Below, piece after piece: positions 56,867 to 64,000 of a stretch of 64,000 bases of DNA. Positions within the stretch are counted from its first letter, which is position 1; each line of letters starts with the position of its first letter. The stretch comes from Methylomonas koyamae (lineage in GTDB: Bacteria; Pseudomonadota; Gammaproteobacteria; Methylococcales; Methylomonadaceae), in contig NZ_AP019777.1 in assembly GCF_019669905.1 (NCBI RefSeq), forward strand, positions 372,001 to 436,000, read 5' to 3'. The notes beneath the pieces are model-generated. The model ran no database searches and was not told the DNA's origin. It was given only the letters and a program-made list of their open reading frames with translations. The position numbers and the translations under genes were made by a program.

Positions 56867-58112
56867 GTTTGCGCTCGGGCCGCGGCGGACGTTTGCCGTG
56901 CGGTACCACCCGTTCGCGCGGCTCGCGGCGTTCCGGCTTGGCGACGTGTTCGGCCAGTAGTTCCGGTTCGATCGCCGCGACCGGTACTTTTTCGCCGATA
57001 TAGTCTTCGATGTCCGGCATCGAATAGGCGTATTCCTCGCAGATGAAGCTGATCGCTTCGCCGCTGGCGCCGAAGCGGGCGGTGCGGCCGATACGGTGCA
57101 CGTAATCCTCGACGTCTTGCGGCAGGTCGTAGTTGAAGACGTGAGACACGTCCGGAATATGTAGGCCGCGGGCGGCAACGTCGGTGGCGATCAGCAGGTT
57201 GACCTGGTTGTCCTGAAACGCGGCGAGCAGTTTTTGCCGTTTTTCCTGCGGCACGTCGCCGCTCAGCATCGCGACTTTGTAGCCGTTGGATTGCAAGTAA
57301 TCGTCGAGCCGTTCGGCGCAACGCTTGGTATTGACGAAGACGATGCTGCGCTGCGGCTGGTGGTGTTTCAATAAACCCAGCAGCAGCGGAATCTTCTGGT
57401 CGTTGGCCGGGCAATAAGCGATTTGCTTGATGGCTTTGGAGGTGACTTCCTCGGGTTCGATCCGGATCAGCACCGGGTTGTTCATGTGTTCGTAAGCCAG
57501 CTCGGTAACCTTGTAGGACAGTGTGGCCGAGAACAGCAAATTCAGGCGTTTGTCGGCCGGCGGCATCCGCCGCAGCAGAAAACGGATGTCCTTGATAAAG
57601 CCCAGGTCGAACATGCGGTCGGCTTCGTCCAGCACCGTGACCTGGATGTTGTCCAGCGTAAACGCGCCTTGTTTGTAGAAGTCGATGATGCGCCCCGGCG
57701 TGCCGATAATGATGTCGACGTTGGTCTTAATCTTGTCCAGTTGTTTCTGGTAATCGGTGCCGCCGTAGATTAGCGCTAACTTCAGGTTCAGATACTTACC
57801 CAGCACCAGTGCGTCCTTGTGGATCTGAATCGCCAGCTCGCGGGTCGGCGCTAGGATCAGTGCCCGCGGATTCTTGATTTTTTCGCTTTCGTCGTTGATC
57901 AAGTGCTGGAAGGTGGCGAGCAGGAAGGTCGCGGTTTTGCCGGTGCCGGTTTGCGCTTGGCCGGCGATGTCTTTGCCGCGCAAGGATAACGGCAGGGACT
58001 TATCCTGGATAGGGGTACAGTTGATAAAACCCGCTTCTTTCAGACCTTTGATGATGGAGTCGGACAGCTCCAGATTGCTAAATCGCGTTTCCGTTAAGTG
58101 TGTTTTTTTCAT
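56781..58112 (-). CDS. rhlB: ATP-dependent RNA helicase RhlB
   Basis: A 443-residue DEAD-box helicase. The Q motif is NCTPIQDKSLP, motif I AQTGTGKT, motif II VLDEADRMFD, motif III SAT and motif VI HRIGRTARFG. The start MKKTHLTETRFSNLEL matches RhlB, the degradosome helicase of enteric bacteria. The C-terminal basic tail (ERREPRERVVPHGKRPPRPE) binds RNA in relatives. Its last 28 codons are encoded opposite the end of yrfG, so the Pro/Ser-rich end (ENPQSPETPQSA) may have arisen by read-through into that overlap. It is divergent from trxA. Confidence 0.95.
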   Translation of the reverse strand: MKKTHLTETRFSNLELSDSIIKGLKEAGFINCTPIQDKSLPLSLRGKDIAGQAQTGTGKTATFLLATFQHLINDESEKIKNPRALILAPTRELAIQIHKDALVLGKYLNLKLALIYGGTDYQKQLDKIKTNVDIIIGTPGRIIDFYKQGAFTLDNIQVTVLDEADRMFDLGFIKDIRFLLRRMPPADKRLNLLFSATLSYKVTELAYEHMNNPVLIRIEPEEVTSKAIKQIAYCPANDQKIPLLLGLLKHHQPQRSIVFVNTKRCAERLDDYLQSNGYKVAMLSGDVPQEKRQKLLAAFQDNQVNLLIATDVAARGLHIPDVSHVFNYDLPQDVEDYVHRIGRTARFGASGEAISFICEEYAYSMPDIEDYIGEKVPVAAIEPELLAEHVAKPERREPRERVVPHGKRPPRPERKPREHRPHPAASQASTPENPQSPETPQSA

Positions 58113-58154
58113 AACTCGCTAGAATAACTCAAAATGCGGCGCGGTTGAAATCGA

Positions 58155-58184
58155 TTGACAATTTAAGCGCGGCGAAACTATAGT
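58155..58184 (+). promoter_or_regulatory. Sigma-70 type promoter of trxA
   Basis: TTGACA (58155-58160) and TATAGT (58179-58184) are separated by 18 bases, a near-consensus promoter. Transcription would start near 58191, leaving a leader of about 23 bases before the trxA GTG with GGAG in it. Confidence 0.65.
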
Positions 58185-58213
58185 CTTGGCTTTGCAAACT
58201 AACGGAGAATGGC

Positions 58214-58540
58214 GTGAGCGACCTAGTCCTTCATGTATCAGACGCTGATTTTAACGAAACAGTCTTAAAAGCCGGCTCACCGGTATTGGTCGACTACTGG
58301 GCCGAATGGTGCGGCCCTTGCAAAATGATTGCTCCTGTACTGGATGAAATCGCATCCGAGTACCAAGGCAAACTGACCGTCGCCAAACTCAATATCGACG
58401 AAAATCCGAAGACCCCGCAGCACTACGGTGTGCGCGGTATTCCTACCTTGATGATTTTCAAGGGCGGCGAGGTGGAGGCTACCAAAGTCGGCGCCTTGAC
58501 CAAATCGCAGTTGGCCGCATTCATCGACAGCAACCTGTAG
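58214..58540 (+). CDS. trxA: Thioredoxin 1
   Basis: A 108-residue cytoplasmic dithiol oxidoreductase. The active site WCGPC is at residues 32-36, and the cis-proline region GIPTLMIF is intact. The start is GTG with GGAG seven bases before it; an ATG at 58209 is out of frame. It stands in the conserved order rhlB (divergent), trxA, rho. Confidence 0.97.
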   Translation: MSDLVLHVSDADFNETVLKAGSPVLVDYWAEWCGPCKMIAPVLDEIASEYQGKLTVAKLNIDENPKTPQHYGVRGIPTLMIFKGGEVEATKVGALTKSQLAAFIDSNL

Positions 58541-58549
58541 TACGGCTGC

Positions 58550-58586
58550 AACCGGGCTTGTCGAAAATGTTTTGATAAGTCCGGTT
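58550..58586 (+). terminator. Hairpin between trxA and rho
   Basis: A 13-base stem with two G-U pairs (AACCGGGCTTGTC with GATAAGTCCGGTT) starts nine bases after the trxA stop and closes an 11-base loop. It is followed by ATTGCGC, not a T run. It could partly end trxA transcription or act in the leader of rho, whose expression is autoregulated in E. coli. Confidence 0.4.
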
Positions 58587-58704
58587 ATTGCGCTAGAATT
58601 CCGCCCGCTTCTCGCACCCCGATCGCCCGAGTTTTTCCAACACACTTCTTCCGCCGTAAACAGCCTTCTGCTGTTTTGCATTTCTTCCATTTCCCTAAGT
58701 CAAC

Positions 58705-59961
58705 ATGAACCTTACCGAGTTAAAACTTAAACAACCGACAGAAATCATTGCTATCGCCGAATCCCTGGGGCTGGAAAACATCGACAGAGCCCGAAAGCAG
58801 GAACTGATTTTCTCGATTTTGAAGAAGCAGGCGAAAAGCGGAGAAGACATATTCGGCGATGGGGTGCTGGAAATTTTGACTGACGGTTTCGGTTTTCTGC
58901 GCACGCCGGGTTGTTCTTACTTGGCCGGACCGGACGACATATACGTATCGCCCAGCCAGATTCGGCGTTTCGGCCTGCGCACCGGCGATACCGTCAGCGG
59001 CAAGATTCGGCCGCCGAAAGAGGGCGAGCGTTACTTTGCGATGCTGAAGGTGGAAAGCATCAACTTCGAATCCCCCGAGCAATCCAAAAACAAGATTTCC
59101 TTTTCCAACCTGACGCCGTTATTCGCCAACAAACGCTTCCGCCTGGAGCAGGGCAACGGTACCAGCGAAGACTTGACCGCCCGCATCATCGATTTGATCG
59201 CACCGATCGGTAAAGGCCAGCGCGGCCTGATCGTGTCGCCGCCGAAAGCCGGTAAAACCATGATCATGCAAAGCATTGCCCACGCCATCGCCGAGAATAA
59301 CCCTGAATGCTACCTGATCGTGCTGTTGATCGACGAGCGTCCGGAAGAGGTGACCGAGATGGAGCGTTGCGTGCGCGGCGAAGTGGTGTCCAGCACCTTC
59401 GACGAACCGGCTACCCGCCACGTGCAGGTCGCCGACATGGTGATCGAAAAAGCCCGGCGCATGGTAGAGCACAAGCACGATGTGGTTATTCTGTTAGACT
59501 CGATTACGCGTTTGGCTCGTGCTTACAACATGGTGGTGCCGTCCTCCGGCAAGCTGCTGTCCGGCGGTGTCGACGCCAATGCCCTGGAAAAACCGAAACG
59601 CTTTTTCGGTGCGGCGCGCAATATCGAAGAAGGCGGCAGTTTGACGATTATCGCTACCGCGCTGGTCGAAACCGGCTCGCGGATGGACGAGGTCATTTTC
59701 GAGGAGTTTAAGGGCACCGGTAACATGGAGTTGCATCTGGAGCGGAAAATTGCCGAAAAGCGGGTCTATCCGGCCATCAACATCAACCGTTCCGGCACCC
59801 GCCGCGAAGAATACCTGGTCGATCCGGACGAGCTGCAAAAAACCTGGATCTTGCGCAAGATTCTGCAACCGATGGACGAATTGGCGGCATCCGAATTTTT
59901 GCTGGGCAAACTGAAGGACTTCAAAACCAACGCCGAATTTTTCGATTCGATGAAGCGTTAA
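58705..59961 (+). CDS. rho: Transcription termination factor Rho
   Basis: A 418-residue hexameric RNA helicase. The N-terminal RNA-binding domain shows [14 protein letters not shown] and [20 protein letters not shown]; the P-loop is SPPKAGKTM; the Q and R loop regions [13 protein letters not shown] and [11 protein letters not shown] follow. The length equals that of E. coli Rho (419). The leader of about 160 bases after trxA could serve Rho-dependent autoregulation. The gene is essential in enteric relatives. Confidence 0.98.
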   Translation: MNLTELKLKQPTEIIAIAESLGLENIDRARKQELIFSILKKQAKSGEDIFGDGVLEILTDGFGFLRTPGCSYLAGPDDIYVSPSQIRRFGLRTGDTVSGKIRPPKEGERYFAMLKVESINFESPEQSKNKISFSNLTPLFANKRFRLEQGNGTSEDLTARIIDLIAPIGKGQRGLIVSPPKAGKTMIMQSIAHAIAENNPECYLIVLLIDERPEEVTEMERCVRGEVVSSTFDEPATRHVQVADMVIEKARRMVEHKHDVVILLDSITRLARAYNMVVPSSGKLLSGGVDANALEKPKRFFGAARNIEEGGSLTIIATALVETGSRMDEVIFEEFKGTGNMELHLERKIAEKRVYPAININRSGTRREEYLVDPDELQKTWILRKILQPMDELAASEFLLGKLKDFKTNAEFFDSMKR

Positions 59962-59972
59962 TGCTTGTCCTC

Positions 59973-60014
59973 GGGTCGGCGGATGGCGCTCTGCTCGCCG
60001 TTCGCCGCCGATCC
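59973..60014 (+). terminator. Hairpin after rho
   Basis: GGGTCGGCGG can pair with CCGCCGATCC (one G-T style mismatch) around a 22-base GC-rich loop, 12 bases beyond the rho stop, followed by TCCCCCGTTTTCC. It is a weak intrinsic terminator at best. Confidence 0.3.
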
Positions 60015-60172
60015 TCCCCCGTTTTCCAGTCTCCTGCGCCCTGCCGCATTTTTTCCCGCCAGCACAGCAACCTAGTTCCAGTCTAAGCCGCGTTCGCCAT
60101 AACACCGAAATATTTCTTGGTTGTGTAAGCGATTAATTTTGTTATATTGCGCCCCGACCTTTACGCGGAGAG

Positions 60173-61873
60173 ATGGCCTTGCGAAATACCAGCAAATTTT
60201 TCATGCAGTTCGTCCGACTGGCGGGACCTTTCTGGTGTTCCGAAAATAAGGCCAGCATTCGCGGACTGTCGGCGGCGCTGGTTGCGCTAACCGTCGCTCA
60301 AATCGCGGTTTCGGTGATTATCACCGAATGGAGCGCGGACCTGTTCGATGCGCTGGAACAGCGCTCGATGTCGCGCTTCTTTACCCAAATCGGGCTGATC
60401 GTACTGATTTTTCTGGCGAACATCGCCATTACCGCCACGCACCTGGTGGTGAAACGCCGCTTGCAACTCGGTTGGCGCGGTTGGCTGACCGACAAGCTGA
60501 TCGGCCAGTGGATGCGCGACGGCCGGCACTATCTGGTCACGCACATTCCCGGCCAGCACGACAATCCCGACGGCCGCATCGCCGAAGACGTGCGGATATC
60601 GACCGAATACGCGATCGACTTGCTGCATACCATGTTCTATTGCCTGCTGTTGTTGATCAGTTTTACCGAGATTTTGTGGACATTGTCCGGCAGCGTGACC
60701 ATGGACCTGGGCATTGCCGAAATTCCGATCCAAGGCCATCTGGTCTGGTTGGCCCTGATTTACGCGGCTAGCGCTTCTGTGCTCGGCTGGTGGATAGGTA
60801 GGCCGTTAACGACGGCGACCGACAACCGGCAAACCGTCGAGGCCAATTTCCGTTTTGCCTTGGTCAAGGCCCGCGAAAACGCCCAGGCGATTGCGTTAAT
60901 CCACGGCGAGCGCCACGAAAATCCGCATTTTCACCGTTTGTTCGGCAATATCGTCGATGCCTGGAACCAGCAAACCCATGCCTGGCAGCGGATTACCATG
61001 TTCAGTTCCGGTTATTCCATCCTGTCGATGGCTTTTCCGATCCTGGTGTCCGCGCCGCGTTTCATTCTGGGAACCATCAGTCTGGGTGCTTTGATGCAAT
61101 CGGCCCAAGCCTTCCAGCAAATGGTCGCCGCTTTGTCCTGGCCGGTGGATAACATGGGTAAGGTCGCCGAATGGCGGGCGTCGGTAGAACGTATCCTGGG
61201 CTTGAGCAAAGCTCTGGAGCAATTGGAGCGGGAAATTGCCAAGCCCGATCCGCACCGCATCCGCATCGTCAAGAATGAAGGATCGGTGTTGGCATTCCGC
61301 AATTTGTGCATTAGCCGGCTGGACAATATCGTCTGCGTGTCGATGCTGAACGAAGAAATCCGTGCCGGCGAGCGGGTATTGATCGCCGGTAACGCATTTT
61401 CCGGCAACAAATTGTTCAAGGCCATCGCCGGTTTGTGGCCCTGGGGCGAAGGCACGATAGAGCTGCCCGACGACGAACCGATGTTTTTCATGCCGCCCAA
61501 GCCTTACTTGCCGACTGGCCTTCTGCGTGCCTCGATTTGTTACCCGAGCGACGCCGGCGCGTTCGATCCCGAAGTATTGGCTAGTATCATGCAATTGGCC
61601 GGCGTCGGCGAACTGGTGGAGCAGTTGAACCAACAGGCAGACTGGGATAAAAGCTTGGAGCGCGAGCAAAAGCAACGTTTGGGCTTGGTGCGGCTGTTGC
61701 TGCACAAGCCGAAGTGGATTTTGATGCAGGAGGCCTTCGATTCGCTCGATCCCGACGGCGAGGTGGAAATGGTTAGCCTGATCCATAAGAAATTGCCGCA
61801 TGCGGCGATGCTGACGATTACCAAGCAGCCGACGATACAGGGTTTGCATAAACGCCGGATCACGCTGAATTGA
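60173..61873 (+). CDS. SbmA/BacA-like ABC protein with degenerate ATPase domain
   Basis: A 566-residue protein of the YddA/SbmA/BacA-type ABC group: six membrane helices (about residues 28-320; NPDGRIAEDVRISTE is the family's EAA-like block) and a C-terminal nucleotide-binding domain (about 365-566). Every catalytic motif of that domain is altered. Walker A reads GNAFSGNK (Asn412 for Lys). The Q-loop Gln is Pro442. The signature reads LEREQKQR. Walker B reads ILMQE (Gln519 for Asp). The switch His is Lys551. ATP hydrolysis is therefore very unlikely, although the fold is kept. SbmA and BacA, which lack this domain, import peptides using proton-motive force. A peptide, B12 or very-long-chain lipid substrate is possible. 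ATG follows GGAGAG. Confidence 0.88.
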   Translation: MALRNTSKFFMQFVRLAGPFWCSENKASIRGLSAALVALTVAQIAVSVIITEWSADLFDALEQRSMSRFFTQIGLIVLIFLANIAITATHLVVKRRLQLGWRGWLTDKLIGQWMRDGRHYLVTHIPGQHDNPDGRIAEDVRISTEYAIDLLHTMFYCLLLLISFTEILWTLSGSVTMDLGIAEIPIQGHLVWLALIYAASASVLGWWIGRPLTTATDNRQTVEANFRFALVKARENAQAIALIHGERHENPHFHRLFGNIVDAWNQQTHAWQRITMFSSGYSILSMAFPILVSAPRFILGTISLGALMQSAQAFQQMVAALSWPVDNMGKVAEWRASVERILGLSKALEQLEREIAKPDPHRIRIVKNEGSVLAFRNLCISRLDNIVCVSMLNEEIRAGERVLIAGNAFSGNKLFKAIAGLWPWGEGTIELPDDEPMFFMPPKPYLPTGLLRASICYPSDAGAFDPEVLASIMQLAGVGELVEQLNQQADWDKSLEREQKQRLGLVRLLLHKPKWILMQEAFDSLDPDGEVEMVSLIHKKLPHAAMLTITKQPTIQGLHKRRITLN

Positions 61874-61936
61874 GCGCAGGCCGGATGTATTGTCGGCCAT
61901 GGGTACACTTGACCCGGGTAAATTTTTAATAGCAAA

Positions 61937-62010
61937 AGTGGGGGAATTGGTTTCTGAAACGTCTTAATGGATAAGGAGCCCGAGGTGCGACGCAAATGCC
62001 GGGGCAGTCC
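61937..62010 (+). other. Leader-like element, copy B
   Basis: This region before the small gene at 62032 resembles 16844-16905, with the identical block TGAAACGTCTTAA at 61955-61967. It continues AAGGAGCCCGAGG and GACGCAAATGCC; the latter is reminiscent of the GACGCAAAGCC core of class I cyclic di-GMP riboswitches, but the remaining conserved GEMM parts are missing, so I do not call it one. It may be an RNA leader or a dispersed repeat. Confidence 0.3.
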
Positions 62011-62031
62011 TTAACATGCTCAGGTAATTTT

Positions 62032-62289
62032 ATGAAATCAAGACATTCTCGCAGCAGGCCGGCGGATTCGCCGGCCGACAAGGTCGAATCCGGTTTTCCG
62101 TCGGCCCGTTATTTTCAGGTTCATTTCGAATATCTTCACGAAACCATCGGCGAACTGAAGCAGCAGATCGAGACGGCGAACCGGCAAATTGCCGAATTGC
62201 AACAGCGGCTGTTGGATACGGAATCCAAGGGTATCGAATTGGAAGGCCAACCCGGCAACGCCTTTACGACTCAAGATTGGCGTTTGTAA
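62032..62289 (+). CDS. Small coiled-coil protein, unknown
   Basis: An 85-residue protein with a basic, Ser/Arg-rich start (MKSRHSRSRP) and a coiled-coil stretch (about residues 40-70: HETIGELKQQIETANRQIAE). It is cytoplasmic by sequence. The ATG at 62032 is preferred; an in-frame ATG 12 codons upstream would fall within the leader-like element. Its last 19 bases overlap the convergent moaE. No known family. Confidence 0.5.
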   Translation: MKSRHSRSRPADSPADKVESGFPSARYFQVHFEYLHETIGELKQQIETANRQIAELQQRLLDTESKGIELEGQPGNAFTTQDWRL

Positions 62290-62723
62290 CCGCCGCTGTT
62301 TTTATCGACCCAGCGCTGCTCGCCGTTAGCCAGCGTTTCGCGTTTCCAAAACGGCGCCCGGCTTTTCAGATTTTCCATGATAAAGCGGCTGGCGTCGAAG
62401 GCGTCGCCGCGATGTTCCGACCAGACCGCAACCAGAACTAGCGTATCGTTAGGTTCGACCCGGCCGACGCGGTGTACGACCAGCGTCTCCAGCACCTGCC
62501 ATTGGCTTGTGGCTTGCGTAACGATCAGTTGCAGTTGGGTCTCGGTCATGCCCGGATAGTGTTCCAGATACATGCCGCAGACCGCATCGCCTTGGTTGAA
62601 ATCGCGCATCGTGCCGACGAACACGGCCGTGGCGCCGTATTTTCCGGCCATTCCGGCCGCTTGCTGGTGGTTCGCGATTTCTTGCCAAGGATCGAAAACC
62701 GTATCCGATAATTTCACCGCCAT
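62271..62723 (-). CDS. moaE: Molybdopterin synthase catalytic subunit MoaE
   Basis: A 150-residue protein which, with MoaD thiocarboxylate, converts cyclic pyranopterin phosphate to molybdopterin. Conserved are FVGTMRDFNQGDAV, LEHYPGMTE, VVHRVGRVEPND and KSRAPFWKRE (active-site Lys). The ATG at 62723 is preceded by GGGAGG at the end of moaD; an in-frame TTG overlapping the moaD stop is less likely. It follows moaD directly, as expected for subunits of one enzyme. Confidence 0.95.
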   Translation of the reverse strand: MAVKLSDTVFDPWQEIANHQQAAGMAGKYGATAVFVGTMRDFNQGDAVCGMYLEHYPGMTETQLQLIVTQATSQWQVLETLVVHRVGRVEPNDTLVLVAVWSEHRGDAFDASRFIMENLKSRAPFWKRETLANGEQRWVDKNSGGYKRQS

Positions 62724-62728
62724 AGCCT

Positions 62729-62962
62729 TCAACCTCCCGTGACCGGTGGAAAGAACGCCACCTCGTCGCCGTCGCTGGCCAGACTATCCAGGCTTGCGTA
62801 ATTCATATTGACCGCCGCCAGCAAAGCATTCGGCAGCGGCAGGTCAGGATTCGCCAATTGCCAGAGTTCCAGCAGCGAAACCGGCGCCGAAACCTGGAGT
62901 TCGTCGCCGCTACGGCCAACTTGGTCTTTAAGGCTTGCGAAGTACAGCACTTTGATCGACAT
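62729..62962 (-). CDS. moaD: Molybdopterin synthase sulfur carrier MoaD
   Basis: A 77-residue ubiquitin-fold sulfur carrier. It ends in the Gly-Gly (FFPPVTGG) that is activated and thiocarboxylated by MoeB, and begins with the [12 protein letters not shown] strand of the family. It is the first gene of moaDE and divergent from moaC, with 51 bases between the starts that must contain both promoters. Confidence 0.95.
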   Translation of the reverse strand: MSIKVLYFASLKDQVGRSGDELQVSAPVSLLELWQLANPDLPLPNALLAAVNMNYASLDSLASDGDEVAFFPPVTGG

Positions 62963-63013
62963 TCTGTTCCACCGGGTAATACAATGCGCGCTGTTTCAAT
63001 AATTCCATCTGCC

Positions 63014-63508
63014 ATGTCCAATTCGCCGCTCACCCATTTCAACGCCGCAGGGGACGTCCACATGGTCGATGTCGGCGCCAAAGCCGTCACCCAGCGCAGC
63101 GCGGTTTGCGAGGGCTATATCGAAATGCGGCCGGAAACGCTGGCGTTGATTGTAAACGGCGCGCATAAAAAAGGCGACGTACTTGGCGTGGCCAGAATCG
63201 CCGGGATCATGGCCAGCAAGAAGACGGCGGAACTGATTCCGTTGTGCCATCCGTTGCCGCTGACCCACGTCGAAATCGATCTGCAGCCCCAGGCCGGCCT
63301 GAATCGGGTTTATTGCCGGACATTGGCCAAAACCAACGGCCAGACCGGCGTCGAAATGGAAGCGCTGACCGCGACGCAGATTGCCTTGCTGACCGTCTAC
63401 GACATGTGCAAGGCCGTCGATCGCGGCATGGTGATCCAGGGCGTGCGGCTGTTGGAAAAAAGTGGCGGCAAGTCCGGGGATTGGCAGGCAGACGCCGCCG
63501 CGCCTTAG
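63014..63508 (+). CDS. moaC: Cyclic pyranopterin monophosphate synthase MoaC
   Basis: A 164-residue enzyme that, with MoaA, turns GTP into cyclic pyranopterin monophosphate. [48 protein letters not shown] and [11 protein letters not shown] are diagnostic. The ATG at 63014 gives the usual N-terminus ([18 protein letters not shown]). moaA is not in the window. The last four bases overlap the convergent gene that follows. Confidence 0.96.
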   Translation: MSNSPLTHFNAAGDVHMVDVGAKAVTQRSAVCEGYIEMRPETLALIVNGAHKKGDVLGVARIAGIMASKKTAELIPLCHPLPLTHVEIDLQPQAGLNRVYCRTLAKTNGQTGVEMEALTATQIALLTVYDMCKAVDRGMVIQGVRLLEKSGGKSGDWQADAAAP

Positions 63509-64000
63509 TTTTCCGGTTTGGCCTGCGGGCTCCGGTTCAGAATTTTCTCGTCTATAGTTTTGTGCAGCAAGCGCAACAATTCGGCTGAGCCGTCTTCGTC
63601 GCTCTCCATTTCTTCCGGTTTGGCCAAAGCCGCGCTGACACGGATGCCGCCGGTTTCCTGATGCAGCGTAATCAGATACTCGGCTTCGGCGTAATGGTTG
63701 TTCAGCAAGGTTCGGATTAGGCTCAGATCCTTGCCGGCCGTATCCGGATCGTAACGCACTTGAAAGCGGCCGTCCTGCTGGTTCTTATCCAGGATTTCAA
63801 TGTCGGTGATTTTCAAAGCCGTTGCCAACATATCCCAGGCCCGTTCTTCGCGGGTCTTCAGGATCAGCAGCGGTTTGTCGCCGTCGGTGAAGGCCATCAG
63901 CCCTGCCAGGACCGATTTCGGTTTCAAGTCGTCGGCGTCGATGGCCGGTTGCGGATTGGTGTGCTCGATCGGCAATACCGGCGGTAATTCCAAGTGGTGG
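63505..64000 (-). CDS. BamC/NlpB-like outer-membrane lipoprotein (3' part)
   Basis: An open frame of about 165 residues running off the end of the window, so the N-terminus with any lipobox is not seen. The segment [20 protein letters not shown], then [20 protein letters not shown], matches the helix-grip domains of BamC (NlpB/DapX), a Bam-complex lipoprotein that helps fold outer-membrane proteins; the final [20 protein letters not shown] strand fits too. The C-terminal stretch is acidic and variable. dapA and purC, which often flank bamC, would lie outside. Call is moderate. Confidence 0.6.
   Translation of the reverse strand, partial: HHLELPPVLPIEHTNPQPAIDADDLKPKSVLAGLMAFTDGDKPLLILKTREERAWDMLATALKITDIEILDKNQQDGRFQVRYDPDTAGKDLSLIRTLLNNHYAEAEYLITLHQETGGIRVSAALAKPEEMESDEDGSAELLRLLHKTIDEKILNRSPQAKPEN

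Noticed and set aside
61937..62031. Full class I cyclic di-GMP riboswitch
   Set aside because: Only the GACGCAAA-GCC piece fits; the tetraloop-receptor and the second conserved half are not recognisable, so it is reported only as a leader-like element.

Overview
The window is a dense, GC-rich stretch of bacterial chromosome with no rRNA, tRNA, CRISPR array, prophage or complete insertion sequence that I can see. Several gene orders point to a gammaproteobacterium: rhlB divergent from trxA-rho; gshB-tonB-yqgE-ruvX-pyrR-pyrB-pyrC' as in Pseudomonas; ileS-lspA; rpmB-rpmG. The mix of c-di-GMP proteins, a TIGR03790-family protein and cobalamin genes would suit a methanotroph such as Methylomonas (Methylococcales). 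That genus guess is inference: no methane-oxidation gene lies in the window.

Layout. 1-1.9 kb: cobalamin genes (3' end of bluB, then cobQ). 1.9-6.5 kb: a large periplasmic-sensing GGDEF-EAL protein on the minus strand. 6.6-11.3 kb: a TPR-like exported protein, a CYTH triphosphatase-type protein, lspA and ileS. 11.5-16.7 kb: a small membrane protein, a nitroreductase, a PAS-GAF-GGDEF diguanylate cyclase, a TIGR03790 protein and class I fumarase. 16.9-22.6 kb: a complete tripartite RND efflux operon. 22.7-24.0 kb: an accessory patch with one foreign-looking gene (HEPN-like motif, GTTAGGC just before its start) followed by inverted repeats. 24.0-30.1 kb: two small proteins, Rep helicase, a DegP-type protease and a cyclic-nucleotide-binding/rhodanese protein. 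30.2-36.5 kb: rpmGB, gshB, a TonB protein, yqgE, ruvX and the pyr genes. 36.5-53.9 kb: a LOG-family gene, then a moxR-DUF58-DUF4381-batA-batB/C-batD stress operon that is interleaved with a second large GGDEF-EAL protein, a CNNM/CorC-type membrane protein and a heavy-metal-type RND pair. 53.9-60 kb: nudE, a chemoreceptor, yrfG, rhlB, trxA and rho. 60-64 kb: an SbmA/BacA-like ABC protein, molybdopterin genes moaE/moaD and moaC, and part of a bamC-like gene.

How the parts relate. BluB makes the lower ligand of B12 and CobQ amidates the corrin ring. LspA and the BamC-like protein serve envelope biogenesis. Two RND systems, the DegP protease and the Bat operon form an envelope-stress theme. Three GGDEF proteins (two also with EAL) and one chemoreceptor supply signalling. 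The pyr cluster starts pyrimidine synthesis. PyrC' lacks the metal-binding His pair, so a separate catalytic dihydroorotase is expected elsewhere.

The observations most worth following are: an SbmA/BacA-type transporter fused to a nucleotide-binding domain in which every ATPase motif is altered; the HEPN-like orphan gene in a cassette-like setting; the interleaving of c-di-GMP and metal-efflux genes with the Bat operon; a shared CZB-like C-terminal tail on the two GGDEF-EAL proteins; and a pair of similar leader-like sequences about 65 bases ahead of two unrelated genes.
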